Positions 53,514 through 61,729 of a stretch of 64,000 bases of DNA are shown piece by piece. The DNA comes from Lautropia mirabilis. GTDB lineage: Bacteria; Pseudomonadota; Gammaproteobacteria; Burkholderiales; Burkholderiaceae_B. The notes beneath the pieces are model-generated. The model saw only the letters and a list, made by a program, of their open reading frames with translations, had not been told where the DNA came from and did no database searches. The position numbers were made by a program, and so were the translations under genes. The DNA lies in contig CAMCOS010000007.1 in the NCBI GenBank assembly GCA_945876565.1, positions 1 through 64,000 of the forward strand, written 5' to 3'. Within the stretch, counting starts at the first letter, position 1. Every line of letters begins with the position of its first letter.

Positions 53514-56142
53514 CGAGCTGCGCATGCACGCGCAGTAAAGGTTGAATGGTGCAATGCTTTAAATCATCACGATGCCAAAACCGGTTCTCGTGCTCGCCTG
53601 CCGCAAATTGGGCGGCTAGCGCACGCACTCGCGTCTCCCAGCGCTTTAGCTGCTCATCCCAATCAAGATCGGCCCACTTCTGCTCGGCCAGCGCCTGCAC
53701 CCCCGCGATCCCGATCTCTTGGGCAGCCAAACCCTTAACCTTGACGCCGCCAGCGTGCAGCCAAATCCAGGCAAGCGCATCCACATTACGCCCCTCGTCA
53801 GACAAAACGCTGGCATAGACCAGCAACTGAGCATGGCGCAGGACTATTGACTGCCAGTCTTTGGCAGGCTCTGGCAACTTGGAACCACTCTTGTAATCGA
53901 ACACCACACGCTGGCCGCTGGCGAGTTCATCGATCCGATCGATGGTCAAACGCAATGACAAAGCGCCTTCGATCAATTGATGCTCGCCTTCCCGCTCCAC
54001 CACCTTAAACGGCTCACGTTGCGACTCAAAGACAAGCCACGCACTGATCACATCAAAGCCACGCTGCTCTTCGAGTTCACGCAAGGCCTGTGGCCACTGC
54101 CCGAGCTTGTCTGCTGCCACGCGCCCAATGAGATCGCGCAGCTCGCCTGGCCAATCGGGCTTGGCAATGTGCTTGAGCATATGCGCTTGATCACCCCACT
54201 GTTGCCAAAGCAACTGCAAGACCCGATGCAAGAAATTCCCGCGATCAAAAGTAGCCGGCCACTGCGCGTGAGCTGGCAATCCTCGCGCTGAGAGCCTGTG
54301 CTGGAAAAACGCCCACATCGGATTGGCTGCCTGGGTTTGCAGCACGGTCACACCACCTCGAATCGTCTCGTCCGGTGTGACCGCAATGTTTGGCTCATCA
54401 AGCCAAGTTTCCATCGCAACAGGGTTAGGAACCTGCACCTCAATGAAGTCCGACGGCAGTTCGCCCATCGTTAACCGAGCTAAAAACGGCGATGGCCGAT
54501 TCGGCTGCTCGCCATCGCGTTCAGCCCAGGAAAACACAACCTCGTCGCCTGCGCATCGCAAAGCCTGCATGAGCTCAGCTGCCCATTCATATTCACGCTG
54601 CGCGGTTGACCGAGGCGCCCCCGCTTGGGCCAGTGCCTGAATGGGGATCAAGGGGTTAGGACTAACGACTGCCGGCAAAACGTCATCGGTCACGCCCATG
54701 ATCCAAACACCGTCCCATCGTCCACCCTCGGCTTCGAGCAAGCCCAGCACATCCAAGCGAGCATCAGGATCTCGCTGCGGTTGAAACAACGTCTGCTTTG
54801 CCAAGCGTGACAGCATCTGCCATGCTTTGACTGCCTCTTGCGGCTCCATACAATCATCGAGCACTGCCAAGGCAGACATCAGCTGATCAATGGCAGCTGC
54901 GGTCTGATACTGCACCGAACTCTGGGTGCCTTCGCCGGGAAACTCGAGCGCAGCCAGCACGCTTCTAAATCCATTGGCCCAGTCAAACCAACTGAGCCGT
55001 TTACCTGCCAAGGTCTGCCACAGGGCGAAAGCATGTTGCCAAGCCTCCAACAACTTTGGCATCGTGCGGATCTCGTCTTGCCAGTCAGCATGGGTCACGA
55101 CCAGCCGCTGCTGGTGGCGCCAACGTGCATCGAGCATGGCGCGCGCGCCTGCTTCAGACTCGCTACCGGCGCAGCCACCGGCCAATAAGGCCTGGCCTGC
55201 CAGCGCCGGTTCGACTCGACCGTGCTGACCAAACTCAACCAATAATCGCAACCAATTGAGCATGGCACGCGCTTGAGGCCATTGAGCCAAGGAAGGTGCC
55301 ACAGCCACGTTATACGCAAACCCATCTAGCTCACGTTCAAGCAATCGACGCGCCTGCGTCGCCTCATTTTGTAGGGTTGGTACCACAATCGCAAACCGGC
55401 CGCGAGGGTGGGTAACCAGATTGCGGCGTGCCCAAGCCACTGCAGCAGACCATTGCTGCTCAGGGGTAGCCAGCGACAATTTGCTCACCATCTGCCCAGC
55501 CTGGGCCTCGAACAAATTGAGTCGGCTGATGCGCACGCCGCCCGTGACCATGGCATCGAGTACCAATCGCATTAAAACCGACACTTCGGTGAAACCCATC
55601 AGCACCACGTGCTTGGGTAGCGCGAGCGCACCGCTGCGAATCCAAGACACCACATGCTCCGGCACACGGGGCAGATCGATGGCATTGAGCTTTGTTAAGC
55701 GCGACTCATAGGCCTTGCGCCAACTCAAAAAGCGGTTGTAGTCGGGTGTGCGCCAAGCGGGCAAGACATCGATCTGCCAATTCAGCAATAGTGCGTCAGC
55801 GTCAGCGGCAATGGTCGCGACCTGATCCATGTCGATCAGGCTGCGCTCGGCCTCAAACTGAGCAATCGCGTCTGCCCAGACTAGTCGCGTTGTCTGCGAG
55901 TCAAGGACCTGTGAGAACCCACTTGCATCACCAGCATACAGACGCTCAATCACTTGATTGGTTAGCCAGGATGTCCATGGCTCAATCTTCAAGAGTTCAG
56001 CAGCCCCTTCTTGAACCGTCTCTGCGAGCTTGCCAGTCAGCGTTCGTGCCAGACGATTGTTGACCGTCAGCACCAAGGTTTGCTTGGGCGACAGCGCAGC
56101 GAGTTCAGCCAGAGTAACAACCGGAAACGCGAGCTCACGCAT
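53503..56142 (-). CDS. AddB-like PD-(D/E)XK nuclease, betaproteobacterial DNA repair protein type
   Basis: This 879-aa protein is of the betaproteobacterial 'probable DNA repair protein' family that stands beside AddA-like helicases. The N-terminal part is helicase-like but has no clear P-loop (TLVLTVNNRLARTL). The C-terminal nuclease domain shows LTIDRIDEL then VVFDYKSG (about residues 735-757), the acid-acid-Lys of RecB-type nucleases. It is upstream of and overlaps the AddA-like gene, and a 55-aa membrane protein gene precedes it by 3 nt. Confidence 0.87.
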   Translation of the reverse strand: MRELAFPVVTLAELAALSPKQTLVLTVNNRLARTLTGKLAETVQEGAAELLKIEPWTSWLTNQVIERLYAGDASGFSQVLDSQTTRLVWADAIAQFEAERSLIDMDQVATIAADADALLLNWQIDVLPAWRTPDYNRFLSWRKAYESRLTKLNAIDLPRVPEHVVSWIRSGALALPKHVVLMGFTEVSVLMRLVLDAMVTGGVRISRLNLFEAQAGQMVSKLSLATPEQQWSAAVAWARRNLVTHPRGRFAIVVPTLQNEATQARRLLERELDGFAYNVAVAPSLAQWPQARAMLNWLRLLVEFGQHGRVEPALAGQALLAGGCAGSESEAGARAMLDARWRHQQRLVVTHADWQDEIRTMPKLLEAWQHAFALWQTLAGKRLSWFDWANGFRSVLAALEFPGEGTQSSVQYQTAAAIDQLMSALAVLDDCMEPQEAVKAWQMLSRLAKQTLFQPQRDPDARLDVLGLLEAEGGRWDGVWIMGVTDDVLPAVVSPNPLIPIQALAQAGAPRSTAQREYEWAAELMQALRCAGDEVVFSWAERDGEQPNRPSPFLARLTMGELPSDFIEVQVPNPVAMETWLDEPNIAVTPDETIRGGVTVLQTQAANPMWAFFQHRLSARGLPAHAQWPATFDRGNFLHRVLQLLWQQWGDQAHMLKHIAKPDWPGELRDLIGRVAADKLGQWPQALRELEEQRGFDVISAWLVFESQREPFKVVEREGEHQLIEGALSLRLTIDRIDELASGQRVVFDYKSGSKLPEPAKDWQSIVLRHAQLLVYASVLSDEGRNVDALAWIWLHAGGVKVKGLAAQEIGIAGVQALAEQKWADLDWDEQLKRWETRVRALAAQFAAGEHENRFWHRDDLKHCTIQPLLRVHAQLDDE

Positions 56143-56145
56143 CGA

Positions 56146-56313
56146 TCAGAATCCGCACATGGCTGCGATCGTTTCCCAGTTAATGCGCAAACCGGGCATA
56201 AAGTACCCCGCAAAACCCAGCGCCAACAAAAAAGCGAGCCCTGCCCATGTGGCAACGCGCCAACGCAAGCTCAGCTTGGGCATGGCAGCGAAATCTGTCG
56301 ACGATGGTGTCAT
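56146..56313 (-). CDS. Small membrane protein (55 aa), unknown
   Basis: I do not recognise this protein. It has one clear membrane helix (about residues 21-43, WAGLAFLLALGFAGYF), a polar N-terminus and a short C-terminus with a single Cys near the end. The start at ATG 56313 has GGGAGAG five nt upstream, one of the best ribosome binding sites in the window; the longer reading from 56433 has none and overlaps the MFS gene. Its stop is 3 nt before the AddB-like start, so it is translationally linked to the nuclease pair. Confidence 0.6.
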   Translation of the reverse strand: MTPSSTDFAAMPKLSLRWRVATWAGLAFLLALGFAGYFMPGLRINWETIAAMCGF

Positions 56314-56336
56314 GTTGACTCTCCCTTCGAGCTTGG

Positions 56337-57545
56337 CTAAGCGGGCTGTGCGATTGGCGCAGTCAGCGGCTTTTCTCGTATCGGCAGGCATAAGGCTGCG
56401 GCAATCAACGACAAAGCAATGCCGATCCACCAAACTATATCGTAACTGCCTGTAACTGCCTGGACTTTACCGCCTATCCAAACGCCCACAAAACTTCCTA
56501 CCTGATGTCCTAAAAACACAATACCAGACAGCGTTGCCGCGTAGCGCAAACCATAGATTTGAGCGATCAAGCCTTGCGTTAACGGCACCGTGCCCAGCCA
56601 GAATAATCCCATCCAGGCCGCAAACACGTAAACCACCATGGGCGAAATCGGCATGAGCATGAGCCAAAGCATGCCGAACGTTCTCAGCGCATAGACCGCA
56701 CCGAGCAGATTTTTTTTACTGTAGGTTCCACCGAGTCGGCCTGCCCAATACGAGCCGAACACATTGAATAAGCCGATGAGCGCAATCGCGATGGCACCTG
56801 TACTGGCGCTTAAACCCTCATCGATCACGAACGCGGGCAGGTGCAATGTGATGAAAGCCGTGTGAAAGCCACAGACAAAGTAGCTCCAGAACAGAAAATG
56901 AAAGCTCGGGTGTGTCAGCGCCTGATGAATGGCTTGCCGAAGGGATAACTGAATGCCACTGCCATCTGGTTTTCCCCGCAAATACCAAGCCAGCGGCATG
57001 ACAGCGGCCAAGAAAAACGACAGCACCCAATAAGCGCCCGTCCAGTCCAGCGTGTCGATCAGCACCTGCCCGGTGGGCACAACCAGAAACTGCCCCAGCG
57101 ACCCGCCTGCACTGGCAATACCCATCGCAGTCGAGCGATAACTGAGCGGCACCGTGCGAGCAATCACCGGCAGAATCACTGCAAACGTGGTTCCTGCCTG
57201 ACCGAGGCCCACCAGCACACCCGCGGTCAGATAAAGCTCTAGCTCAGTCGACGCTAAGCGGGTTCCAACCAAACCCAGCGCATATAAAAACGCAGCCAGC
57301 GCCACCGTACGACCTGAACCAAACCGGTCAGCCATCATGCCAGCGGCAATCGCCCCCAATCCCCAGGTGATGTTCTGAAACGCAAACGCCATCGAGAACA
57401 CGTCCCGAGCCCAGCCATGATGTAAACCCATGGGTTGCATGAAAAGCCCGAAGGTGGCTCGCGTACCCATCGCAAGCAGCACAAACAGCGTACCGATCAA
57501 AATGGGACGGTAGCTAAAAGAAGTCTGGGTGGCTGCGGTTGACAT
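56337..57545 (-). CDS. MFS transporter
   Basis: This 402-aa protein has about 12 membrane helices and the MFS loop motif MMADRFGSGRTVAL near residues 69-82, where the second-helix loop carries the usual Asp-Arg. It resembles the oxalate/formate-like and monocarboxylate MFS group. The substrate is unknown. It stands on the same strand as the small membrane protein and addB-like genes, ending 23 nt before the former, so they may share a transcript. GCTAAGG repeats precede the gene. Confidence 0.87.
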   Translation of the reverse strand: MSTAATQTSFSYRPILIGTLFVLLAMGTRATFGLFMQPMGLHHGWARDVFSMAFAFQNITWGLGAIAAGMMADRFGSGRTVALAAFLYALGLVGTRLASTELELYLTAGVLVGLGQAGTTFAVILPVIARTVPLSYRSTAMGIASAGGSLGQFLVVPTGQVLIDTLDWTGAYWVLSFFLAAVMPLAWYLRGKPDGSGIQLSLRQAIHQALTHPSFHFLFWSYFVCGFHTAFITLHLPAFVIDEGLSASTGAIAIALIGLFNVFGSYWAGRLGGTYSKKNLLGAVYALRTFGMLWLMLMPISPMVVYVFAAWMGLFWLGTVPLTQGLIAQIYGLRYAATLSGIVFLGHQVGSFVGVWIGGKVQAVTGSYDIVWWIGIALSLIAAALCLPIREKPLTAPIAQPA

Positions 57546-57567
57546 AAAGGCGCTTGGGTGCTGGAAC

Positions 57568-57588
57568 GCTAAGGGCTAAGGGCTAAGG
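57568..57588. repeat. 7-bp tandem repeat, three copies
   Basis: GCTAAGG is repeated three times just upstream of the MFS gene. A related CCCTAAG pair occurs near 32556-32570 on the plus strand. Confidence 0.8.
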
Positions 57589-57706
57589 GCTTGCGAGCGA
57601 ATCTCTCAGGAATGCCAAGGCTGGATTGTAGTGGGTGGCGAGGCGCTTGCAATAACGAGTATCACTTTAAGCACTTGACCAAAGCACGCGAGCTTGACAT
57701 CGCTAA

Positions 57707-57782
57707 TGGCGCCGCCGGCACGAATCGAACGTGCGACTCTCTTCTTAGGAGGAAGATACTCTATCCACTGAGTTACGGCGGC
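57707..57782 (-). tRNA. tRNA-Arg (anticodon CCT)
   Basis: A 76-nt gene with encoded CCA. On the minus strand it starts GCCGCCG, has the D-arm AACTCAGTGGATAGAGT, an anticodon loop CTCCTAA (anticodon CCT, reading AGG) flanked by TCTTC/GAAGA, and T-arm CGTTCGATTCG. The acceptor stem pairs fully with CGGCGGC. It lies downstream of xerD on the same strand. Confidence 0.96.
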
Positions 57783-57804
57783 AATGCGTAAAGTTTAACA
57801 AGTT

Positions 57805-57834
57805 CTCATGGCCTCTCATGGCATCTCATGGCAG
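57805..57834. repeat. 10-bp tandem repeat, three copies
   Basis: CTCATGGCCT, CTCATGGCAT and CTCATGGCAG follow each other just upstream of the tRNA-Arg gene (minus strand), in the region where its promoter is expected. Confidence 0.85.
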
Positions 57835-57877
57835 CTTTATTTAGTCTTGTACTTGTTTGGCCTTTTGCTTTGAGCAG

Positions 57878-58783
57878 CTAGCCCCGCGGATGATGTTGCG
57901 CGTGCAGGCGCTTTAAGCGCTCTCGCGCCACGTGGGTGTATATCTGGGTGGTCGAGATATCAGCGTGACCCAGCAAGAGTTGCACCACCCGCAAGTCCGC
58001 GCCGTGGTTTAACAAGTGCGTGGCAAACGCGTGTCGCAACACGTGTGGCGACATTGGTGCAGTTACCCCTGATTTAATCGCGTATTTCTTGATCAACAAC
58101 CAAAACGACTGCCTTGTCATGGGTGCAGCCCTGGCCGTCACAAAAAGTGCTGGACTAGTGCGATTGCGCAACAGCGCCGGCCTGGACTCTTTCAAGTAAC
58201 GATCAACCCAGTGCGCTGCCTCAGCCCCAAGCGGCACGAGCCGGTCCTTGCCCCCCTTACCCTGCACCACCCGGATAACACCATCGGACAGACTAAGGTC
58301 CAACACACCCAGGCCAACCAGTTCCGACACGCGCAGGCCCGTGGCATACAGCACCTCCAACATGGCCCGATCACGCAAACCGAGCTCCCGATTGTCCGGT
58401 GCCTGTAACAGAGACTCAACCTGCTCTTCACTGATGGTCTTTGGTAAGCGAGTGGGCTGCTTGGCCGCCAACACCTGCAAGCAAGGATCGACCTGAATGC
58501 GACCACCGCGTCGAGCCCAGCGGTAATAACGGCGCAACGTGGCTAGGCGCCGGTTTGCTGTGCTGGCTTTGGTGTACTGATGCTCGTGGGCCTGCCAGGC
58601 CAACACATCAGGGCTCTGGGCTTGATCGAGCGTCTTGCCCGTGGCCGCCAGCCATTGCTCAAACGCATGCAAATCGCGCCGATAGGCAGCCAGCGTATTA
58701 GCCGCCAAACCGTCTTCGAGCCACAGCGCATCAATAAATGCACTGATGGCAATTGATTCCTGAGGCTGCGCAATGGTGTTCAT
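57878..58783 (-). CDS. xerD: Site-specific tyrosine recombinase XerD
   Basis: This 301-aa protein has the N-terminal SAM-like DNA-binding domain (about residues 11-100) and a catalytic domain with Arg in ATGLRVSELVGL, Lys in GKGGKDR, HxxR in SPHVLRHAFATHLL, His in LLGHADISTTQIY and the Tyr in TQIYTHV. The length matches XerD, which resolves chromosome dimers at dif with XerC and FtsK. The start at 58783 is chosen because upstream residues in the long frame are not conserved. Confidence 0.93.
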   Translation of the reverse strand: MNTIAQPQESIAISAFIDALWLEDGLAANTLAAYRRDLHAFEQWLAATGKTLDQAQSPDVLAWQAHEHQYTKASTANRRLATLRRYYRWARRGGRIQVDPCLQVLAAKQPTRLPKTISEEQVESLLQAPDNRELGLRDRAMLEVLYATGLRVSELVGLGVLDLSLSDGVIRVVQGKGGKDRLVPLGAEAAHWVDRYLKESRPALLRNRTSPALFVTARAAPMTRQSFWLLIKKYAIKSGVTAPMSPHVLRHAFATHLLNHGADLRVVQLLLGHADISTTQIYTHVARERLKRLHAQHHPRG

Positions 58784-58894
58784 AAGCTCAATTATGTCTC
58801 GAATGCACGCAATGAACGCAATGAACGCGCAACTGAGGTCGCAATTGATACACAATATCGATGTTGCAACATTTTTCAATAGCCGATTTTTTAA

Positions 58895-59788
58895 ATGTCC
58901 ACTGCCTGGCTGGTACTGCCTGATTTTTTGCTGATCCTGCTGGGTTGGGTGTTGTATCACCGGTTTGGCTTTAACCGCGAGTTCTTCACCGGCCTGGAAA
59001 AGCTGGTTTATTACGTACTGTTTCCCACGCTGTTGTTCCAATCGGTTCTTAAAACGCCCTTGTCGGCGCAAACGACCGGCGACCTGTTGCTGGTCGCTTT
59101 CATCTTGGTCGTGGTTGGCTTTGTGCTAGTTCGCATAGGCGGGCGGTTGCTCAAGACGCCTGACATGGCACTGGCCTGCGCCACACAATGTGGTTTTCGG
59201 TTCAACACCTACCTGGGGTTGGCGCTGGCACCGAGCCTGGGCGGCGCGAGCGGGCAGACCGTCATGGCACTCATGGTGGGCTTAACGGTTCCGATGGCCA
59301 ACATTGCGGCCGTCTATCCGTTGGCCCGGCATCAGGGTGGCAACGTCTTTGGCGCCTTGATGCGCAACCCATTGCTCATTTCCACCTTACTGGGCTTGGT
59401 TGCCAATCTGGCGGGCTTTCAATTGCCGCTCTCGCTAGACATCATGGCAGACCGCTTGGGGCTGGCCGCGGTGGCTCTGGGTATCTTGTGCATTGGACCA
59501 AGCCTGAACTGGCAAGGCAGCCAGGGACAGGGGCGATTTGTGGCGTGGGTCGTTGCCACCAAGATTCTGGTGTTGCCGGTGACTGCCTGGCTCTGCGCAC
59601 GCTGGCTTGGCCTGGATGACATCACTACTGCCATGCTCGTGCTGTTTGGCTCATTGCCTTGTGCCCCAGCGGCTTACGTACTGGCAGTGCGCATGGGTGG
59701 CGATGGCCGCCTGGTTAGCCTAATTATTTCGGTCAGCACCCTGGCAACTGCCGTCACCATTGCGCTCTGGATGAGTCTGCTAACCTGA
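58895..59788 (+). CDS. AEC family transporter (auxin efflux carrier-like permease)
   Basis: This 297-aa protein has about ten hydrophobic segments and the AEC family layout, with an N-terminal helix bundle, the CGFRFNTYLGLALAPSLGG loop near residues 100-118 and a C-terminal bundle that includes LFGSLPCAPAAYVLAVRMGGD. Members move malonate, malate or auxin-like acids; the substrate here is unknown. It is divergent from xerD by 111 bp and ends 33 nt before tsaE. Confidence 0.88.
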   Translation: MSTAWLVLPDFLLILLGWVLYHRFGFNREFFTGLEKLVYYVLFPTLLFQSVLKTPLSAQTTGDLLLVAFILVVVGFVLVRIGGRLLKTPDMALACATQCGFRFNTYLGLALAPSLGGASGQTVMALMVGLTVPMANIAAVYPLARHQGGNVFGALMRNPLLISTLLGLVANLAGFQLPLSLDIMADRLGLAAVALGILCIGPSLNWQGSQGQGRFVAWVVATKILVLPVTAWLCARWLGLDDITTAMLVLFGSLPCAPAAYVLAVRMGGDGRLVSLIISVSTLATAVTIALWMSLLT

Positions 59789-59821
59789 TGACTCGCTTAT
59801 ATTTTTTGCGAGTGTTGCGCA

Positions 59822-60334
59822 ATGTCCACAGCTGAATTGACCCTGGAACTGCCCGATGAGCAAGCCACCGAAGCCCTCGGCGCTCACTTGGGACAAGTCA
59901 TTCTTGAAACAAAAAAATCATTTGAAATCAGTGGCTTAAATAATGAACCGGGGTTCAGCATTTACCTGCAAGGAGACCTTGGCGCGGGTAAAACCGCCCT
60001 GACTCGAGCCCTGCTCAGGGCGGCTGGGGTCAGCGGACGAATCAAAAGTCCAAGCTACGCTTTACTTGAGTCTTACAAAGTTTCGAGCTTATACTTTTAT
60101 CATCTTGATTTTTATAGGTTTAGTGATTCAAGTGAATGGCAAGATGCGGGCTTTAGAGATTTATTCCGTCCGGGCTCACTGGTTTTGATTGAATGGCCAG
60201 AAAAGGCCGATGGCCAATTGCCTATACCTGACCTACTGATCCATCTATCCTATTCGGGCGATGCTCGCACTGCCCGAATCAAGGCTGAAACACAGCGAGG
60301 TGCATCATGGTTGACGACTTTAAGCAAACGTTAA
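59822..60334 (+). CDS. tsaE: tRNA threonylcarbamoyladenosine biosynthesis ATPase TsaE
   Basis: This 170-aa ATPase works with TsaB and TsaD to make t6A in tRNA. Walker A GDLGAGKTAL is near residues 51-60, SPSYALLESY and HLDFYRFSDSSEW follow, and LIEWPEKA is near 123-130. A patch of codons near 59900-60180 is AT-richer than its neighbours. It overlaps amiC by 28 nt, an arrangement seen in the conserved tsaE-amiB/C-mutL-miaA group. Confidence 0.95.
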   Translation: MSTAELTLELPDEQATEALGAHLGQVILETKKSFEISGLNNEPGFSIYLQGDLGAGKTALTRALLRAAGVSGRIKSPSYALLESYKVSSLYFYHLDFYRFSDSSEWQDAGFRDLFRPGSLVLIEWPEKADGQLPIPDLLIHLSYSGDARTARIKAETQRGASWLTTLSKR

Positions 60335-61668
60335 TGCCCGATGGGCAACGCAAACCCATCAGCCGCAGACAACTGCTCGCCACCGCAGGTGCATTGATTT
60401 GCCTGCCCGTCATTCCTCGGTTAGCCATGGCGTCCACGGTTCTAGCTGTACGCACTTGGCCGGCAGCAGATTACACCCGCGTCACGCTTGAACTCGACAG
60501 CGAGCTGAAAGCCGAACACTTCACACTCGAGAACCCTCACCGCATGGTGGTGGATATCGATGGCCTGCGCATGAGCGATGCCCTGCAAAAGCTCGTTGCC
60601 AACGTCAAGCCTGACGATCCGTACATCCAAAGTCTGCGGGTGGGTCAGAACAAACCGAACGTCGTGCGCATCGTCATAGACCTAAAACAGGCAATCGCGC
60701 CTCAGGTGTTCACGCTAAAGCCGATTGGCGATTATCAATATCGCCTTGTGCTTGATTTATACCCATTGGTGGCTCGGGATCCGCTAATCGCATTGCTTAA
60801 GCAGCAGCCTGCGTTAAGTGGCGATGATCCTTTGGCTCGCATTCTAGAGGAGATCGGTCAAGGCAATTCGGCCGGTGCACCCAGCCCAGTGCTACCACCG
60901 GCCATTGCAGCGCCTACCCAGCCTAAGCCTCAGGCACCCGCCATCGCGCAAAGAAACGGTCGCCAACGCATGCTGACCATCGCGATTGATGCTGGTCATG
61001 GCGGCGAGGATCCCGGCGCGATTGGTAAAGGCGGTACCTTTGAGAAAAATGTGGTTCTGGCCATTGCCAAGCGCCTGAAAGCCAAGATCGATGCCACTCC
61101 TGGCATGCGTGGCTATCTGACGCGTGATGGAGACTACTTCGTTCCGCTACGCGTGCGCGTAGAAAAAGCCAGGCGCGTGAAGGCCGACCTATTCGTGTCA
61201 ATTCACGCTGATGCGTTTGTTCGCCCGACGGCTGGCGGCAGCTCCGTTTACGTGTTGTCCGAGCGCGGGGCCTCAAGCAGCTCAGCGAGCTGGCTCGCAA
61301 AAAAAGAAAATGCTGCCGATCTGATTGGCGGAGTGAATCTTGGGTCCCAAGATCAACAAGTTGCCAAGCTGTTGCTTGATCTTTCAACAACGGCCCAAAT
61401 CAAGGACTCCAAGCAATTCGCAAGCTCATTGCTAGATGAACTGCGGGATGTTTATCGTCTGCACAAACCACAGGTTGAACAAGCAGGTTTTGCTGTGCTC
61501 AGGGCGCCAGATATTCCTTCAGTGCTGGTCGAAACCGCATTTATCAGCAACCCCAAAGAAGAACAGTTGTTGCGCAACGCGCAATATCAAGAAAAGTTTG
61601 CCACCGCACTGCATCGCGGTGTGATCCAGTTCTTTCGCAGCAACCCGCATTTGGCCGAAGTCAGCTAG
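60307..61668 (+). CDS. amiC: N-acetylmuramoyl-L-alanine amidase (AmiC-like)
   Basis: This 453-aa protein has a Tat-type signal (SRRQLLATAGALICLPV, about residues 18-34), an AMIN domain (about 45-150) for cell-wall targeting and an amidase_3 domain (about 220-445). Zinc and catalytic residues are visible in AIDAGHGGEDPGAIG, TFEKNVVL, SIHADAF and VLVETAFISNPKEE. It cleaves the amide between MurNAc and the stem peptide to separate daughter cells. It overlaps tsaE by 28 nt. Confidence 0.94.
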   Translation: MVDDFKQTLMPDGQRKPISRRQLLATAGALICLPVIPRLAMASTVLAVRTWPAADYTRVTLELDSELKAEHFTLENPHRMVVDIDGLRMSDALQKLVANVKPDDPYIQSLRVGQNKPNVVRIVIDLKQAIAPQVFTLKPIGDYQYRLVLDLYPLVARDPLIALLKQQPALSGDDPLARILEEIGQGNSAGAPSPVLPPAIAAPTQPKPQAPAIAQRNGRQRMLTIAIDAGHGGEDPGAIGKGGTFEKNVVLAIAKRLKAKIDATPGMRGYLTRDGDYFVPLRVRVEKARRVKADLFVSIHADAFVRPTAGGSSVYVLSERGASSSSASWLAKKENAADLIGGVNLGSQDQQVAKLLLDLSTTAQIKDSKQFASSLLDELRDVYRLHKPQVEQAGFAVLRAPDIPSVLVETAFISNPKEEQLLRNAQYQEKFATALHRGVIQFFRSNPHLAEVS

Positions 61669-61696
61669 CAACTAACTAGCGGCATCCTAGCATCTA

Positions 61697-61727
61697 CAAT
61701 AGACCTCTGGATTTCAGAGGTCTATTG
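61697..61727 (+). promoter_or_regulatory. 13-bp perfect hairpin over the mutL ribosome binding site
   Basis: CAATAGACCTCTG (61697-61709) and CAGAGGTCTATTG (61715-61727) are exact inverted repeats with a 5-nt loop. The right arm contains the AGAGG ribosome binding site, which lies 9 nt before the mutL ATG. There is no T run, so it is not a terminator. A TACAAT at 61695-61700 overlaps the left arm. Confidence 0.75.
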
Positions 61728-61729
61728 CT

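Noticed and set aside
57568-57588. Telomere-like CTAAGGG repeats
   Set aside because: Only three 7-bp units in a chromosome-type context with housekeeping genes on both sides; simple slippage explains it.
57707-58783. tRNA-Arg beside a tyrosine recombinase as an integrated element
   Set aside because: The recombinase matches housekeeping XerD in length and motifs, no att duplication or cargo is seen, and the neighbours are core genes.
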